Assembly: GCF_004328645.1 (NCBI RefSeq)
Contig: NZ_CP031395.1
Location: 1,823,501 to 1,887,500 of the forward strand
Source: Hylemonella gracilis
GTDB lineage: Bacteria; Pseudomonadota; Gammaproteobacteria; Burkholderiales; Burkholderiaceae_C
DNA: 64,000 bases
Direction of reading: 5' to 3'
Both the position numbers and the translations under genes were made by a program. Below are positions 44,578-54,196 of the stretch, in pieces (positions within the stretch are counted from its first letter, which is position 1; each line of letters starts with the position of its first letter). The notes beneath the pieces were generated by a model. It ran no database searches. It saw nothing but the letters and a program-made list of their open reading frames with translations, and was not told the DNA's origin.

Positions 44578-45726
44578 TCACCATTCTGCGAAGCTGCCGT
44601 CGGCGTGCCGCCAGACCGGGTTGCGCCAGCGGTGGCCCGTCGCCGCGCGTTCCTTCACATAGTCCTCGTTGATCTCGATGCCCAGTCCCGGGCCTTGCGG
44701 GATGGTGACCATGCCGTTCTCGTAGGCGAAGGCCTCGCGGTTGACCACGTAGTCCAGCAGGTCGTTGCTGGCGTTGTAATGGATGCCCAGGCTCTGCTCC
44801 TGGATGAAGGCGTTGTAGCAGCCCGCGTCGAGTTGCAGGCAGGTGGCCAGAGCGATCGGCCCCAGAGGGCAGTGCAGGGCCAGTGCCACGTCGTAGGCCT
44901 CGGCCATCATCGCGATCTTGCGCGTCTCGGTGATGCCGCCCGCGTGCGAGGGGTCGGGCTGGATGATGTCCACATAGCCCTCGGACAAGATGCGCTTGAA
45001 ATCCCAGCGTGAGTACAGGCGCTCGCCCAGGGCGATGGGCGTGGCGCTCAGCGGCGCCAGTTCCTTCAGCGCTTCGTAGTGCTCGCTGAGCACGGGCTCC
45101 TCGATGAACATCAGCTTGTAAGGCGCCAGTTCCTTGATGAGCACCTTGGCCATGGGCTTGTGCACGCGCCCATGGAAGTCCACCCCGATGCCCACCTGTG
45201 GGCCCACCGCCTCGCGCACGGCGGCCACGTTCTCCAGGCACTTGTCGACCTTGTCGTGGCTGTCGATGTACTGCAGTTCCTCGGTGCCATTCATCTTGAC
45301 GGCGGTGAAGCCGCGCTCCACCGCGCGCCGGGCCGCTGCTGCGGTGTCGGCCGGTCGATCGCCGCCGATCCAGGAATAGACGCGGATCTTGTCGCGCACA
45401 TTGCCGCCCAGCAGTTGCGACACCGGCACGCCCAGGTGCTTGCCCTTGATGTCCCACAAGGCCTGGTCGATGCCGGCCAGCGCGCTCATGTGCAGGGCCC
45501 CGCCCCGGTAGAAGCCGCCGCGGTACAGCACCGTCCAGTGGTCCTCGATGTTGCGCGGGTCCTTGCCTACGAGGTAGTCGGCCAGTTCCTCGACGACCGC
45601 GGCCACGGAATGGGCGCGGCCCTCGACCACCGGTTCACCCCAGCCAACGATGCCAGAGTCGGTCTCGATCTTCAGGAAGCACCAGCGCGGCGGGACGATG
45701 AAGGTGCTCAGCCGGGTGATCTTCAT
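44578..45726 (-). CDS. dgoD: D-galactonate dehydratase, enolase superfamily
   Basis: This 382-residue protein matches the length of E. coli DgoD and starts [23 protein letters not shown]. It is an enolase-superfamily dehydratase that converts D-galactonate to 2-keto-3-deoxy-D-galactonate. The metal-binding acidic residues are in [27 protein letters not shown] and [13 protein letters not shown], and the catalytic histidine is in [14 protein letters not shown]. The start overlaps the end of the dgoA coding sequence (ATGA). It is the last gene of the long minus-strand sugar-acid array. Confidence 0.94.
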   Translation of the reverse strand: MKITRLSTFIVPPRWCFLKIETDSGIVGWGEPVVEGRAHSVAAVVEELADYLVGKDPRNIEDHWTVLYRGGFYRGGALHMSALAGIDQALWDIKGKHLGVPVSQLLGGNVRDKIRVYSWIGGDRPADTAAAARRAVERGFTAVKMNGTEELQYIDSHDKVDKCLENVAAVREAVGPQVGIGVDFHGRVHKPMAKVLIKELAPYKLMFIEEPVLSEHYEALKELAPLSATPIALGERLYSRWDFKRILSEGYVDIIQPDPSHAGGITETRKIAMMAEAYDVALALHCPLGPIALATCLQLDAGCYNAFIQEQSLGIHYNASNDLLDYVVNREAFAYENGMVTIPQGPGLGIEINEDYVKERAATGHRWRNPVWRHADGSFAEW

Positions 45727-46375
45727 GCCAGGATCTCCCGATCGGCCCGGGCCTCGCGCCACGCGGCGACGAAGTCGCGCGCGCGCCGGGCCACTTCCGC
45801 GGCGTCGAAGCCCGGCTTGTAGAGGGCCGAACCCAGGCCGAAGCCGCTGGCGCCGGCCTGCACATAAGGGGCCAGGTGCGAGGGTGTGATGCCCCCACGG
45901 GCAGCAGGGCCACGGGTGGGCGCAGCACGGTGCGCCAGGCCTGTAGCGCCTTGGGGCCGAGCTGCTCGGCGGGAAAGAGCTTGAGCGCGTCGGCCCCCGC
46001 GGCCAGGGCCGCATAGGCCTCGGTCAGCGTCGCCACGCCGGGGCAGCAGGCCAGGCCGGCGGCGCGCGCGGAGCGGATCACGGCAGCGTCGCTGTGCGGC
46101 ATGACGATGAACTCACCTCCCGCCTGCAGGATGCGTGGGCAGTCCGCGGGATCGATCACGGTGCCCGCGCCAACCCGTCCATCCGGGGGCAGGGTGTTGC
46201 GCAGGGCGCGGATGCTGTTCAGCGGATCGGGTGAATTCAGGGGCACCTCGATCAGGCGGAAGCCGGCGTCGTACAGCGCGCGCCCGATGCCGGGGGCTTC
46301 GCTGGGGCGCAGGCCGCGCAGGATGGCGATCAGGCCGCAGGAGGCCAGGGCGGTGTGCAGGTCAGAGTGGCTCAT
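45723..46375 (-). pseudogene. dgoA: 2-dehydro-3-deoxy-6-phosphogalactonate aldolase, frameshifted
   Basis: The enzyme cleaves 2-keto-3-deoxy-6-phosphogalactonate to pyruvate and glyceraldehyde-3-phosphate. The first frame from the ATG at 46375 reads MSHSDLHTALASCGLIAILRG, IEVPLNSPDPLNSIRAL and VGAGTVIDPADC, as far as [32 protein letters not shown]. It then leaves the family sequence. Adding one G to the five-G run (five C on the plus strand, 45892-45896) continues it as [25 protein letters not shown] and ends with a TGA at 45725-45723 overlapping the dgoD start. The restored protein has 217 residues. The context (dgoK, dgoD) makes the identity firm. As read, the product would be inactive. Confidence 0.9.
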
Positions 46376-47421
46376 GGGATGGCTTCCGTGGTGACGGCCT
46401 GGACCAGCCCGGCCGCGAGGGCCAGCCGCCAGAGCCCACGTTCGGTGGCTTGTTGCGCCAGCGTTGGCTCAGGCAGGCCGTGGTGACGCAAAGCCAGCGT
46501 GTAGCGCTGGCACAGATCGGCTTCGCCGCAGAGCAGGATGCGCGGTCGCGCCTGCCGCGCGCGCAGCAGACCGGCCAGCGCGGTGACTTCGTGACCGATC
46601 AGCAGGCCGGAAAGGTAGTCGGCCTGGGACGTCGGGGGCAAGGCGCCGGTCAGGCCCAAGGTGCGGGTGCTGAAAATGGTCGACAAGGGGCCGGCCGCGC
46701 CCGCGGGTTCAGCGGCCACGCGCAGTCCGCGTTCAAAGGCCGCCAGGTCCGGGGCAGGGGCCGCGCTCATGGTGCGGCCCAGGATCGTGTGTTCGCGCAA
46801 GGCCGCGTAGACCTCGCCGGTCATGAAGGTCTCGAAGCGGCTCACGCTGGCATCGGGGCGGGTCCCGCCTGCTGCGGCCCCCGGGCTCACGCTCACCCAT
46901 TTCGAGTGTGTGCCGGGCAGGCCGACCAGCAGTTCCTCGTCCGTCCAAGTCTCGCTCAGTCCGGCCACCGCGCCGACGACCTGGGTCTCTTCGCCACGCA
47001 TCACATTGGGTAGGCCCTGGCGCTGGATCAAACCGGGCACCACGTGCACCGGCGTGCGTGGCGTCTGACCTCGGCGCTCGATCACGGTCAATCGCGTGCC
47101 GATCTGCGTCAACGGCAGCGGCACGTCCAGGTAGGCCGCTTCCTTCCATCCCTGGGCGCTACCGACCATGCCGCAGGCGATCACGGGCAAGGTGGGCGCG
47201 GCATCCAGCCAGTCGCCGCAGCTCTCGGTGAAGGCCAGTTCAAAACCCGCTCTGGGCGCGGCGTGGCCCTCGGGCGTCTGCGGCAGTCGCATGATGCCCC
47301 AGGGGCGCTGGCGTGTTTCCAGCACCCGCCCCGCGGCGTCCATGCGGTAGGCGCGCAGGGACGTCGTGCCCCAGTCCAGCCCGATCAGGCCGGTGGTACG
47401 TGAGGTGTCAAGAGATGTCAT
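46372..47421 (-). CDS. dgoK: 2-dehydro-3-deoxygalactonokinase
   Basis: This 349-residue kinase phosphorylates 2-keto-3-deoxygalactonate at position 6. The ASKHA-type first phosphate loop is seen as LIGLDWGTTSLRAYRMD, followed by PVIACGMVGSAQGWKEAAYLDVP and VGLPGTHSKWV, all typical of DgoK. Its stop overlaps the dgoA start (ATGA), and it starts 6 bases after the stop of the DHDPS-family gene, so it is well inside the operon. Confidence 0.94.
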   Translation of the reverse strand: MTSLDTSRTTGLIGLDWGTTSLRAYRMDAAGRVLETRQRPWGIMRLPQTPEGHAAPRAGFELAFTESCGDWLDAAPTLPVIACGMVGSAQGWKEAAYLDVPLPLTQIGTRLTVIERRGQTPRTPVHVVPGLIQRQGLPNVMRGEETQVVGAVAGLSETWTDEELLVGLPGTHSKWVSVSPGAAAGGTRPDASVSRFETFMTGEVYAALREHTILGRTMSAAPAPDLAAFERGLRVAAEPAGAAGPLSTIFSTRTLGLTGALPPTSQADYLSGLLIGHEVTALAGLLRARQARPRILLCGEADLCQRYTLALRHHGLPEPTLAQQATERGLWRLALAAGLVQAVTTEAIP

Positions 47422-47427
47422 GACGGT

Positions 47428-48360
47428 TCAGCGTGCCCAGCGCAGCACCAGCGGATCAAGCCGGCGTGCGATGTCCAGCAGGCCGCGGCGCACCTCGGGG
47501 TGCATGGGCGGGAAGGGGTGGCGGCCCGCGTCGCAGGCGATCACGCCGCCGGCCTTCATCAAGGCCTTGGCGGTGAGGATGCCACCCTGCCGGTTCTCGT
47601 GGTTGATCAGGGGCAGCCAGCGCTGGTACAGCTCGAACGCCAGGTCGGCCTTGCCTTCGCGGTGGGCCACGAGGATGGGGCGGATGCCGTCGGGAAAGCC
47701 GCCGCCCGTCATGGCACCGGTGGCGCCTGCGTCCAGGTCGGCCAGCAGCGTGATGGCCTCCTCGCCGTCCCAGGGGCCTTCGATGGCCGCGCCGCCCAGG
47801 CGGATCAGCTCGCGCAGCTTGCTCGCCGCGCCGGGCACTTCGATCTTGAAGTAGGCCAGGTGCTCGATCTCCTGCGCCATGCGCGCGAGGAAGGGGGCCG
47901 ACAGCACCGTGCCGCTGGCGGGCGCATCTTGCACCATGATGGGAATGTCGATGGCGTCGGAGACCCGCGCGTAGAACTCGTGGATCTGCGCCTCGGGCAC
48001 GCGGAAAGTGGCGCCGTGGTAGGGCGGCATGATCATCACCATGGCCGCGCCCAGGTCCTGCGCGCGCCGGCTGCGGGTCGCGCAGACCCCGGTGCCGTAG
48101 TGGGTGGTGGTGACGATCACGGGTACGCGCCCGGCCACATGCGTCAGCGCCGTGCGGGTCAGAACTTCGCGCTCTTCGTCGGAGAGCGAGAACTGCTCGG
48201 AGAAGTTGGCCAGGATGCACAGGCCATCCACGCCGGCGTCGATCATGAAATCCAGGCAGCGTTTCTGGCCTTCGAGGTCGAGTTCGCCGTTCTCGTGGAA
48301 GATGGTCGGCACCACGGGGAAGATGCCTTGGTAGCGCGGGGCGCGAGCGGAAGCAGTCAT
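47428..48360 (-). CDS. DHDPS-family dehydratase/aldolase, probable L-2-keto-3-deoxyarabonate dehydratase
   Basis: This 310-residue TIM-barrel protein belongs to the dihydrodipicolinate synthase family. It shows GIFPVVPTIFHENGELDLEGQKRCLDFMID, then ILANFSEQFSLSDEER in place of the GTTGE motif of true DHDPS, and the Schiff-base lysine in LAYFKIEVPGAASKL. In the non-phosphorylative arabinose pathway of Azospirillum, a protein of this family dehydrates L-2-keto-3-deoxyarabonate to alpha-ketoglutarate semialdehyde. The adjacent IlvD-type aldonate dehydratase and the array's aldehyde dehydrogenase favour that role. Aldol cleavage of a keto-deoxy acid is the alternative. Confidence 0.82.
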   Translation of the reverse strand: MTASARAPRYQGIFPVVPTIFHENGELDLEGQKRCLDFMIDAGVDGLCILANFSEQFSLSDEEREVLTRTALTHVAGRVPVIVTTTHYGTGVCATRSRRAQDLGAAMVMIMPPYHGATFRVPEAQIHEFYARVSDAIDIPIMVQDAPASGTVLSAPFLARMAQEIEHLAYFKIEVPGAASKLRELIRLGGAAIEGPWDGEEAITLLADLDAGATGAMTGGGFPDGIRPILVAHREGKADLAFELYQRWLPLINHENRQGGILTAKALMKAGGVIACDAGRHPFPPMHPEVRRGLLDIARRLDPLVLRWAR

Positions 48361-48424
48361 GGTCAGATCAGTGAATCAAAAGTAGAGCGTGAACGTGGCG
48401 TCGCATGTACCAGTCCACCCGGAG

Positions 48425-48553
48425 CACAAAGGCCCCTCCAGGGCTCCCGTGGAACCGGCTTTGCCGGGCCACTGGGAGCGTCCCCCGCCCGCAACGCGCG
48501 GCGTTGCGAGAGCGGGGGAAGGCGCGAAGCGCCTCACAGGGGGGTGTTCCATT
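48425..48553. repeat. Intergenic GC-rich repeat element, copy B
   Basis: This copy fills the gap between the IlvD-type and DHDPS-type genes. It contains the 20-base block shared with copy A (48451-48470), a stem-loop at 48482-48518 (CCCCCGC ... GCGGGGG with inner GCAACGC / GCGTTGC), and ends at the stop codon as GGGGTGTTCCATTTCA, close to copy C. Confidence 0.75.
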
Positions 48554-50290
48554 TCAATGCGAGTGGCGCGGCACGGCGGCACCGCGGCAGCCCACCAGGA
48601 AGTCGAAATCGCAGCCCTCGTCGGCTTGCAACACGTGGTCCACGTACAGGCGCTGGTAGCCACCGCGTCCGCCCATGTCGGTGTTTTTCAGCGCTTGCAT
48701 GCGCTGGGCCAGTTCGGCCTCGCTGATGTCCAGGTGCAGCCGACCTTGTTCGCAATCGAGTTCGATGAAATCACCGTCGCGCACGGCGGCCAGCGGGCCG
48801 CCCGCAGCGGCCTCGGGCGCCACGTGCAGCACCACCGTGCCGTAGGCCGTGCCGCTCATGCGGGCGTCGGAGATGCGCACCATGTCTTTCACACCCTGAC
48901 GCAGGAGCTTCGGCGGCAGACCCATGTTGCCCACCTCGGCCATGCCGGGGTAGCCGCGCGGGCCACAGTTCTTCATCACCATCACGCAGCTGGCGTCGAT
49001 GTCCAGGTTCTCATCGACGATGCGTTCCTTGTAGTGCTCCAGGTTCTCGAACACCACGGCGCGGCCCCGGTGCTTGAGCAGTTCAGGCGAGGCGGCCGAG
49101 GGCTTGAGCACCGCGCCGCGCGGCGCCAGATTGCCGCGCAGGATGCAGATACCCCCGTCGGCGATCAGGGGCTTGTCGATCGGGCGGATCACCTCGTCGT
49201 TGTACTGCGGGGCTTCGCGCACGTTGTCCCAGAGGCTCTTGCCATTGACGGTGAGCGCGTTGGGGTGCGGCAGCAGCTTGTTTTCGCCCAGGCGCCGCAG
49301 CACGGCCGGCAAGCCGCCGGCGTAATAGAACTCCTCCATCAGGAAGCGGCCCGAGGGCTGCAGGTCCACCAGGGTGGGCGTGCCGCGGCCGATGCGCGTC
49401 CAGTCCTCCAACTCCAGCTGCACGCCCATGCGTCCGGCGATGGCCTTGAGGTGGATCACGGCATTGGTCGAACCGCCAATGGCCGCGTTGGCGCGGATGG
49501 CGTTCTCGAAGGCCTCGCGCGTGAGGATCTTGGACAGCGTGAGTCCTTCGTGCGCCATCTCCACGATGCGCCGGCCCGACATGTGGGCCAGCACGTAGCG
49601 GCGTGCGTCCACGGCGGGAATGGCGGCATTGTGCGGCAGCGAGGTGCCCAGTGCCTCGGCCATGCAGGCCATGGTGGAGGCGGTGCCCATGGTGTTGCAG
49701 GTGCCGGCCGAGCGCGACATGCCGGCCTCGGCCGCGAAGAACTGGTGTTCGTTGATCTCACCCGCCTTCAGCGACTCATGCAGGCGCCAGACGGCCGTGC
49801 CCGAGCCGATGTCCTTGCCGTCCAGCTTGCCGTTGAGCATGGGGCCGCCCGTGACGACGATGGCGGGCACGTCACAGCTGGCCGCGCCCATCAGCAGGGC
49901 GGGTGTGGTCTTGTCGCAGCCCACCAGCAGCACCACGGCATCGATGGGGTTGCCGCGGATGGCCTCTTCCACGTCCATGCTGGCCAGGTTGCGCGTGAGC
50001 ATGGCCGTGGGGCGCAGATTGGATTCGCCGTTGGAGAACACCGGGAACTCCACCGGGAAGCCACCGGCCTCGTAGATGCCACGCTTGACGTGCTCGGCGA
50101 TCTTGCGGAAATGCGCGTTGCAGGGTGTGAGCTCCGACCAGGTGTTGCAGATACCGATGATGGGGCGGCCGTCGAACTCATGGTCCGGGATGCCTTGGTT
50201 CTTCATCCAGCTGCGGTACATGAAGCCGTTCTTGTCGGCGGTTCCGAACCATTCCGTGGAACGGAGTTTCTTTTTCGTGGGGGTGGTCAT
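48554..50290 (-). CDS. IlvD/Edd-family aldonate dehydratase, probable L-arabonate dehydratase
   Basis: This 578-residue protein belongs to the IlvD/Edd family of iron-sulfur dehydratases. Cluster cysteines appear in PIIGICNTWSELTPCNAHF, LVGCDKTTPALLMGA and SAGTCNTMGTASTMACMAEALG. Length and the WFGTADKNGFMYRSWMKNQGIPDHEF start match the sugar-acid dehydratase subgroup (L-arabonate, D-xylonate, D-galactonate), not dihydroxy-acid dehydratase. In this operon a role as L-arabonate dehydratase is most likely, with the DHDPS-family gene taking the next step. The ATG at 50290 lies 24 bases after the YjfF-type permease gene. Confidence 0.9.
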   Translation of the reverse strand: MTTPTKKKLRSTEWFGTADKNGFMYRSWMKNQGIPDHEFDGRPIIGICNTWSELTPCNAHFRKIAEHVKRGIYEAGGFPVEFPVFSNGESNLRPTAMLTRNLASMDVEEAIRGNPIDAVVLLVGCDKTTPALLMGAASCDVPAIVVTGGPMLNGKLDGKDIGSGTAVWRLHESLKAGEINEHQFFAAEAGMSRSAGTCNTMGTASTMACMAEALGTSLPHNAAIPAVDARRYVLAHMSGRRIVEMAHEGLTLSKILTREAFENAIRANAAIGGSTNAVIHLKAIAGRMGVQLELEDWTRIGRGTPTLVDLQPSGRFLMEEFYYAGGLPAVLRRLGENKLLPHPNALTVNGKSLWDNVREAPQYNDEVIRPIDKPLIADGGICILRGNLAPRGAVLKPSAASPELLKHRGRAVVFENLEHYKERIVDENLDIDASCVMVMKNCGPRGYPGMAEVGNMGLPPKLLRQGVKDMVRISDARMSGTAYGTVVLHVAPEAAAGGPLAAVRDGDFIELDCEQGRLHLDISEAELAQRMQALKNTDMGGRGGYQRLYVDHVLQADEGCDFDFLVGCRGAAVPRHSH

Positions 50291-50314
50291 GATGGAAAGA
50301 AAAGAAGAAGGAAA

Positions 50315-51367
50315 TCAGATGGATTGGGCCGGCCTGCGCACCAGCACGCGCTGCAGCAGGCAGAAGATGAGCAACAGCACGCCGACGACGATGCGCGTCC
50401 ACCAGGAGCTGAGCGTTCCATCGAAGGAAATCAGCGTCTGAATCACGCCCAGGGTCAGCACGCCGAACAGGGTGCCGGCCACGTAGCCCACGCCGCCGGT
50501 CAGCAGGGTGCCGCCGATGACGACGGCCGCGATCGCGTCCAGTTCCATGCCGGTGGCGTGCAGGCCGTAGCCGGAGAGCATGTAGAAAGTGAAGACCACC
50601 CCACCCAGCGCCGAGCAGAAACCCGACAGCAGGTAGGCCCCCACCAAGGTGCGGCCCACCGGCAGACCCATCAGCAGGGCCGACGATTCGCTGCCACCGA
50701 TGGCATACACCGCGCGGCCGAAGGGCGTGCAGTGGGCGACGAAGATGGCGGCCAGCAACAAGGCGATGGCGATCAGCGACCCCAGAGAGAGCGAGGCGTT
50801 TTCACTCAGGTGCAGGCGCCACTGGGCCAGTTCGGAATAGCCTTCGTGGCTGATGGTGATCGAGTCGATGCTGATCAGGTAGCACAGGCCCCGGGCCAGG
50901 AACATGCCGGCCAGCGTGACCACGAAGGGCTGCAGCCGGAAGCGATGGATGAGGAAACCCATGAAGGCGCCGAAGATCGCGCCCATGACGAGCACCAGCG
51001 GGATGGCCGCCAGCGGGCTCCAGCCATGCTGTTCGACCAGGGTCGCCAGCACCATGGTGCTCAGGGCCACCACCGAACCCACCGACAGGTCGATGCCGCC
51101 GGACAGGATCACGAAGGTCATGCCGATCGCGACGATGATCAGGAAGGCGTTGTCGATCAGCAGGTTCAGGAAGACCTGGGCCGAGAAGAAGCCCGGATAG
51201 AGCAGCGAGCCTAGGGTGGCCATGAGCACGAACAGTGTGATGGTGGCCGCGAGCGGAAAGTACTTGGCGTTCATGCCCGGGAACCTGGACGTCGAGGGCC
51301 CGGTCTTCGCCGGGATGACTTCGACGGCGACCGGGGAAAGCGGGGAGGACGGGGACGAGGCGTGCAT
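50315..51367 (-). CDS. yjfF: Sugar ABC transporter permease, YjfF type
   Basis: This 350-residue protein is an inner-membrane permease of the ribose/galactofuranose ABC class with around ten helices. Family signature points are IGMTFVILSGGIDLSVGSVVALS and GMELDAIAAVVIGGTLLTGGVGYVAGTLFGVL. The start at 51367 overlaps the stop of the ytfT-like gene (ATGA), which supports it despite an extra 31 residues before MNAKYFPLAATITLF. It is the second permease of a YtfQRT-YjfF-type importer, which in E. coli takes up galactofuranose; relatives carry arabinose and galactose. Confidence 0.92.
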   Translation of the reverse strand: MHASSPSSPLSPVAVEVIPAKTGPSTSRFPGMNAKYFPLAATITLFVLMATLGSLLYPGFFSAQVFLNLLIDNAFLIIVAIGMTFVILSGGIDLSVGSVVALSTMVLATLVEQHGWSPLAAIPLVLVMGAIFGAFMGFLIHRFRLQPFVVTLAGMFLARGLCYLISIDSITISHEGYSELAQWRLHLSENASLSLGSLIAIALLLAAIFVAHCTPFGRAVYAIGGSESSALLMGLPVGRTLVGAYLLSGFCSALGGVVFTFYMLSGYGLHATGMELDAIAAVVIGGTLLTGGVGYVAGTLFGVLTLGVIQTLISFDGTLSSWWTRIVVGVLLLIFCLLQRVLVRRPAQSI

Positions 51368-52413
51368 CACCAGGCCTCCTTCGCCGTTCCGCGGCGGACC
51401 AGCAGGCCCAGCTCGGCGCGGAACTCGGGTGACTGCAGCAGCATCACGAGGAACACGACAGCGGCCTTGACCACCAGGTTGATTTCGGGCGGAACCCCGA
51501 GCGAGTAGATAGCGTAGGTCAGGGTCTGGATGATCAGCGCGCCGATCACGCTGCCCACCAGGCTGAAGCGCCCGCCCAGGAGCGACGTGCCGCCCAGGGT
51601 CACCGCCAGGATGGCGTCGAGTTCCAGCAGTTGTCCGGCGTTGTTGCCATCGGCGCTCTTCACGTTGGAGCTGATCAGCAGCCCGGCGATGCCCGCGCAG
51701 ACGCCGCAGAACACGTAGGCACCCAGGATCAGGCGCCCGGATCGCACGCCGGCCACGCGCGCCGCGGACGGGTTGATGCCCACGGCCTGGATGAACAGGC
51801 CCAGCGCCGTGCGCGTGACGGCCAGGTAGAGCAGCGCGAAGACGGCGGCCACCACGAAGAGCGAGAAGGGCAGGCCGGCCAGATACCCGCCGCCCAGGAA
51901 GAAATAGGGCTTGTAGTAGATGGTGATGATCTGCCCGTCGGTGATGAGCTGGGCGATGCCGCGGCCCGCCACCATCAGGATCAGCGTGGCGATGATGGGC
52001 TGCATGCCGATGCGCGCCACCAGCACGCCGTTCCACAGGCCGCACAGCGTGGCCACGCCCACCGCGCCCAGCAGGGCCAGGGGCAGGGGGAAGCGGCTTT
52101 CGTCGCCCGCGACCGAGCCGCCGATCATCCAGGCGGCCACGGCGGCGGCGATGGCCACCACCGCGCCCACCGAGATGTCGATGCCGCGCGTGGCGATCAC
52201 CATCGTCATGCCCAGCGAGACCAGCACCAAGGGCGCGGCCCGGTTCAGGATGTCGATCAGGCTACCGTACAGATGGCCGCCGCGCCACTCGATGCGCAGG
52301 AAGCTGTCGTTGAAGGCCGTGTTCACGATCAGCAGCAACAGCAGGGTCAGCAGAGGCCAGGCCAGGCGATGGCGCAGCACGCGAGCCCAGGGACGGGAGG
52401 TGGTCTCAGGCAT
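51367..52413 (-). CDS. ytfT: Sugar ABC transporter permease, YtfT type
   Basis: This 348-residue protein is a permease of the same class, with the pattern LGMTMVIATRGIDISVGAVVAIAAA, then PIIATLILMVAGRGIAQLITDGQIITIYYKPY and LLELDAILAVTLGGTSLLGGRFSLVGSVIGALIIQTL. It overlaps the ATP-binding gene by 8 bases and the other permease by 3, showing tight translational coupling. The two permeases form a heterodimer with one double ATPase. Confidence 0.94.
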   Translation of the reverse strand: MPETTSRPWARVLRHRLAWPLLTLLLLLIVNTAFNDSFLRIEWRGGHLYGSLIDILNRAAPLVLVSLGMTMVIATRGIDISVGAVVAIAAAVAAWMIGGSVAGDESRFPLPLALLGAVGVATLCGLWNGVLVARIGMQPIIATLILMVAGRGIAQLITDGQIITIYYKPYFFLGGGYLAGLPFSLFVVAAVFALLYLAVTRTALGLFIQAVGINPSAARVAGVRSGRLILGAYVFCGVCAGIAGLLISSNVKSADGNNAGQLLELDAILAVTLGGTSLLGGRFSLVGSVIGALIIQTLTYAIYSLGVPPEINLVVKAAVVFLVMLLQSPEFRAELGLLVRRGTAKEAW

Positions 52414-53953
52414 GTTCAGAAGCGATCAGTTCGTAGACGGCGTCCTCGCTGCTGCCCGCGGGCAATTCCCCGACCTTCTGGCGGTCGCGCAGCACCACGA
52501 TGCGGTGCGCGACACGCACCACCTCGCTCATTTCGGACGAGATGAAGAGCACGGCCATGCCGGCCTGCGCCAAGCGCAGGATCTGCTCCATGATTTCCTG
52601 CTTGGCGGCCACGTCGATGCCTCGCGTGGGTTCGTCCAGGATCAGCAGGCGCGGCTCGGTGGCGAGCCAGCGCGCCAGGATGGCCTTTTGCTGGTTGCCG
52701 CCGGACAGCAGGCCGATGGGCGTCTCCACGCTCGCCGTTTTGATGCCCAGCAGCTGGACGTAACGATCCGCCAGCGCGCTCTGTTCGGCGCGCGAGAGGA
52801 AACGGCCCATGCCCCGGCGCGCCTGCAAGGCCAGTGCGATGTTCTCGCGCACGGACAGGTCCGCGACGATGCCATCGGTCTTGCGTTCCTCCGGACACAG
52901 GGCGAGGCCGTGGCGGATGGCATCCATGGGGTTGGAGAAGCTCACCACCTGGCCGTCCACGCGCAGCACGCCCCGGTCCGGCAGGTCCAGCCCGAACAGC
53001 AGGCGCGCCAGCTCGGTGCGTCCGGCGCCCAGCAGCCCGGCCAGACCGACCACCTCGCCCGGGCGCAGGTGCAGGTCGATGGGCTGGAGCTGGCCGCTCT
53101 GGCCCAGGCCCTCGGCATGCAGCAGCGCGGGGGTGGCCGCGTCGTAGTCCGGCGTGGCCTGCCTGCTGGCGGAGGTGGCTATCAGTTCGCGGCCCAGCAT
53201 GGCCGCGATCAAGGCCGGCGCGGGCAACTCGCGCGCCGGCCATTCCCCCACCCAAGTGCCGTTGCGCAGCACGGTGATGCGATCCGAGATGGCGTAAACC
53301 TGGTTCAGGAAGTGCGTGACGAAGACGATGGCCAGCCCTTCGTCGCGCAGGCGGCGCAGCACCTCGAAGAGCTTGCGCACTTCCTCGTCGTCCAGGCTGG
53401 ACGTGGGCTCGTCAAGTATCAGGACGCGGGATTCGATGCTCAGGGCACGGGCGATGGACACCAGTTGCTGCACCGCCACCGGGTAGTCCGAGAGCAGTCG
53501 CGTTACGTCGATGTCCAGGCCCACGCGGGCCACCAGCTCACGCGCGCGCTGGTTCACCGCGGTCCAGTCGATGCGCCTGCCCTGGATCAGGCCCTTGCGC
53601 GGGTAGCGGCCCGCGAAGATGTTTTCCGCCACCGAGAGGTTGGGGCAGAGGTTGACTTCCTGGTAGACCGTGCTGATGCCCAGGCGTTGGGCGGCCAGGG
53701 GCGATTCGGGCCAAGCGGAGATCGGCTCGCCAGCTGACTCAGCTCCCGCCAGCCGCAACTGTCCGCCGCTGGGCGGGATCGCGCCGGTGAGCACCTTGAT
53801 CAGCGTGGATTTGCCCGCGCCGTTCTGGCCCATCAATGCGTGGATCTCGCCGGGGTAGAGGCGCAGTTGCACGTCGCGCAGCACCGAGATGCCGGCGAAC
53901 TGCTTGTGGATGCCGGTCAGTTCCAGCACGGGCGTTCGGGATAGGCTGCTCAT
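52406..53953 (-). CDS. ytfR: Sugar ABC transporter ATP-binding protein, YtfR type
   Basis: This 515-residue protein has two fused ATPase domains, as in RbsA/XylG/YtfR. The first has a full Walker A (GQNGAGKST), signature and LILDEPTSSLDDEEV; the second has the degenerate [11 protein letters not shown] loop, signature [16 protein letters not shown] and [32 protein letters not shown] is the Q-loop region of this subfamily. Repeat copy C separates it from the gguB-like gene upstream. Its binding protein is not next to it; the YtfQ-like gene lies 4 kb upstream in the array. Confidence 0.94.
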   Translation of the reverse strand: MSSLSRTPVLELTGIHKQFAGISVLRDVQLRLYPGEIHALMGQNGAGKSTLIKVLTGAIPPSGGQLRLAGAESAGEPISAWPESPLAAQRLGISTVYQEVNLCPNLSVAENIFAGRYPRKGLIQGRRIDWTAVNQRARELVARVGLDIDVTRLLSDYPVAVQQLVSIARALSIESRVLILDEPTSSLDDEEVRKLFEVLRRLRDEGLAIVFVTHFLNQVYAISDRITVLRNGTWVGEWPARELPAPALIAAMLGRELIATSASRQATPDYDAATPALLHAEGLGQSGQLQPIDLHLRPGEVVGLAGLLGAGRTELARLLFGLDLPDRGVLRVDGQVVSFSNPMDAIRHGLALCPEERKTDGIVADLSVRENIALALQARRGMGRFLSRAEQSALADRYVQLLGIKTASVETPIGLLSGGNQQKAILARWLATEPRLLILDEPTRGIDVAAKQEIMEQILRLAQAGMAVLFISSEMSEVVRVAHRIVVLRDRQKVGELPAGSSEDAVYELIASEHA

Positions 53954-53994
53954 GGTGTTTCAGACAGTCGAGGTTGTCCGTACAGACCACCCAA

Positions 53995-54196
53995 AAGGCG
54001 CTGCACAGGCCAGTGCCCCCGTGCAAGGGCCGCCTCGCCGCACTGGGGGCGTCCCCCTCCCAGATTGCGAAGCAATAGGAGAGAGGGGCTGAGGGCCGCG
54101 GCTCCAAGCCTGCCTGCGCAGGCTTGGACGTGCCCGAAGAGCCACTGCCTCTGGCGGTGGCACCGAGGCGCGAAGCGACTCAGGGGGTGCTTCATT
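53995..54196. repeat. Intergenic GC-rich repeat element, copy C
   Basis: This is the longest copy. It carries the GGGCCGC block shared with copy D, GTCCCCC, a perfect 10-bp hairpin CCAAGCCTGC / GCAGGCTTGG at 54104-54127, a second stem CCACTGCC / GGCGGTGG, and a stop-proximal end GGGGTGCTTCATTTCA nearly identical to that of copy B. Confidence 0.75.

Noticed and set aside
48389..51214. A 941-residue plus-strand protein rich in His/Gln/Arg
   Set aside because: It is the antisense of the dehydratase and permease genes; GC-rich coding DNA leaves the complementary frame open by chance.
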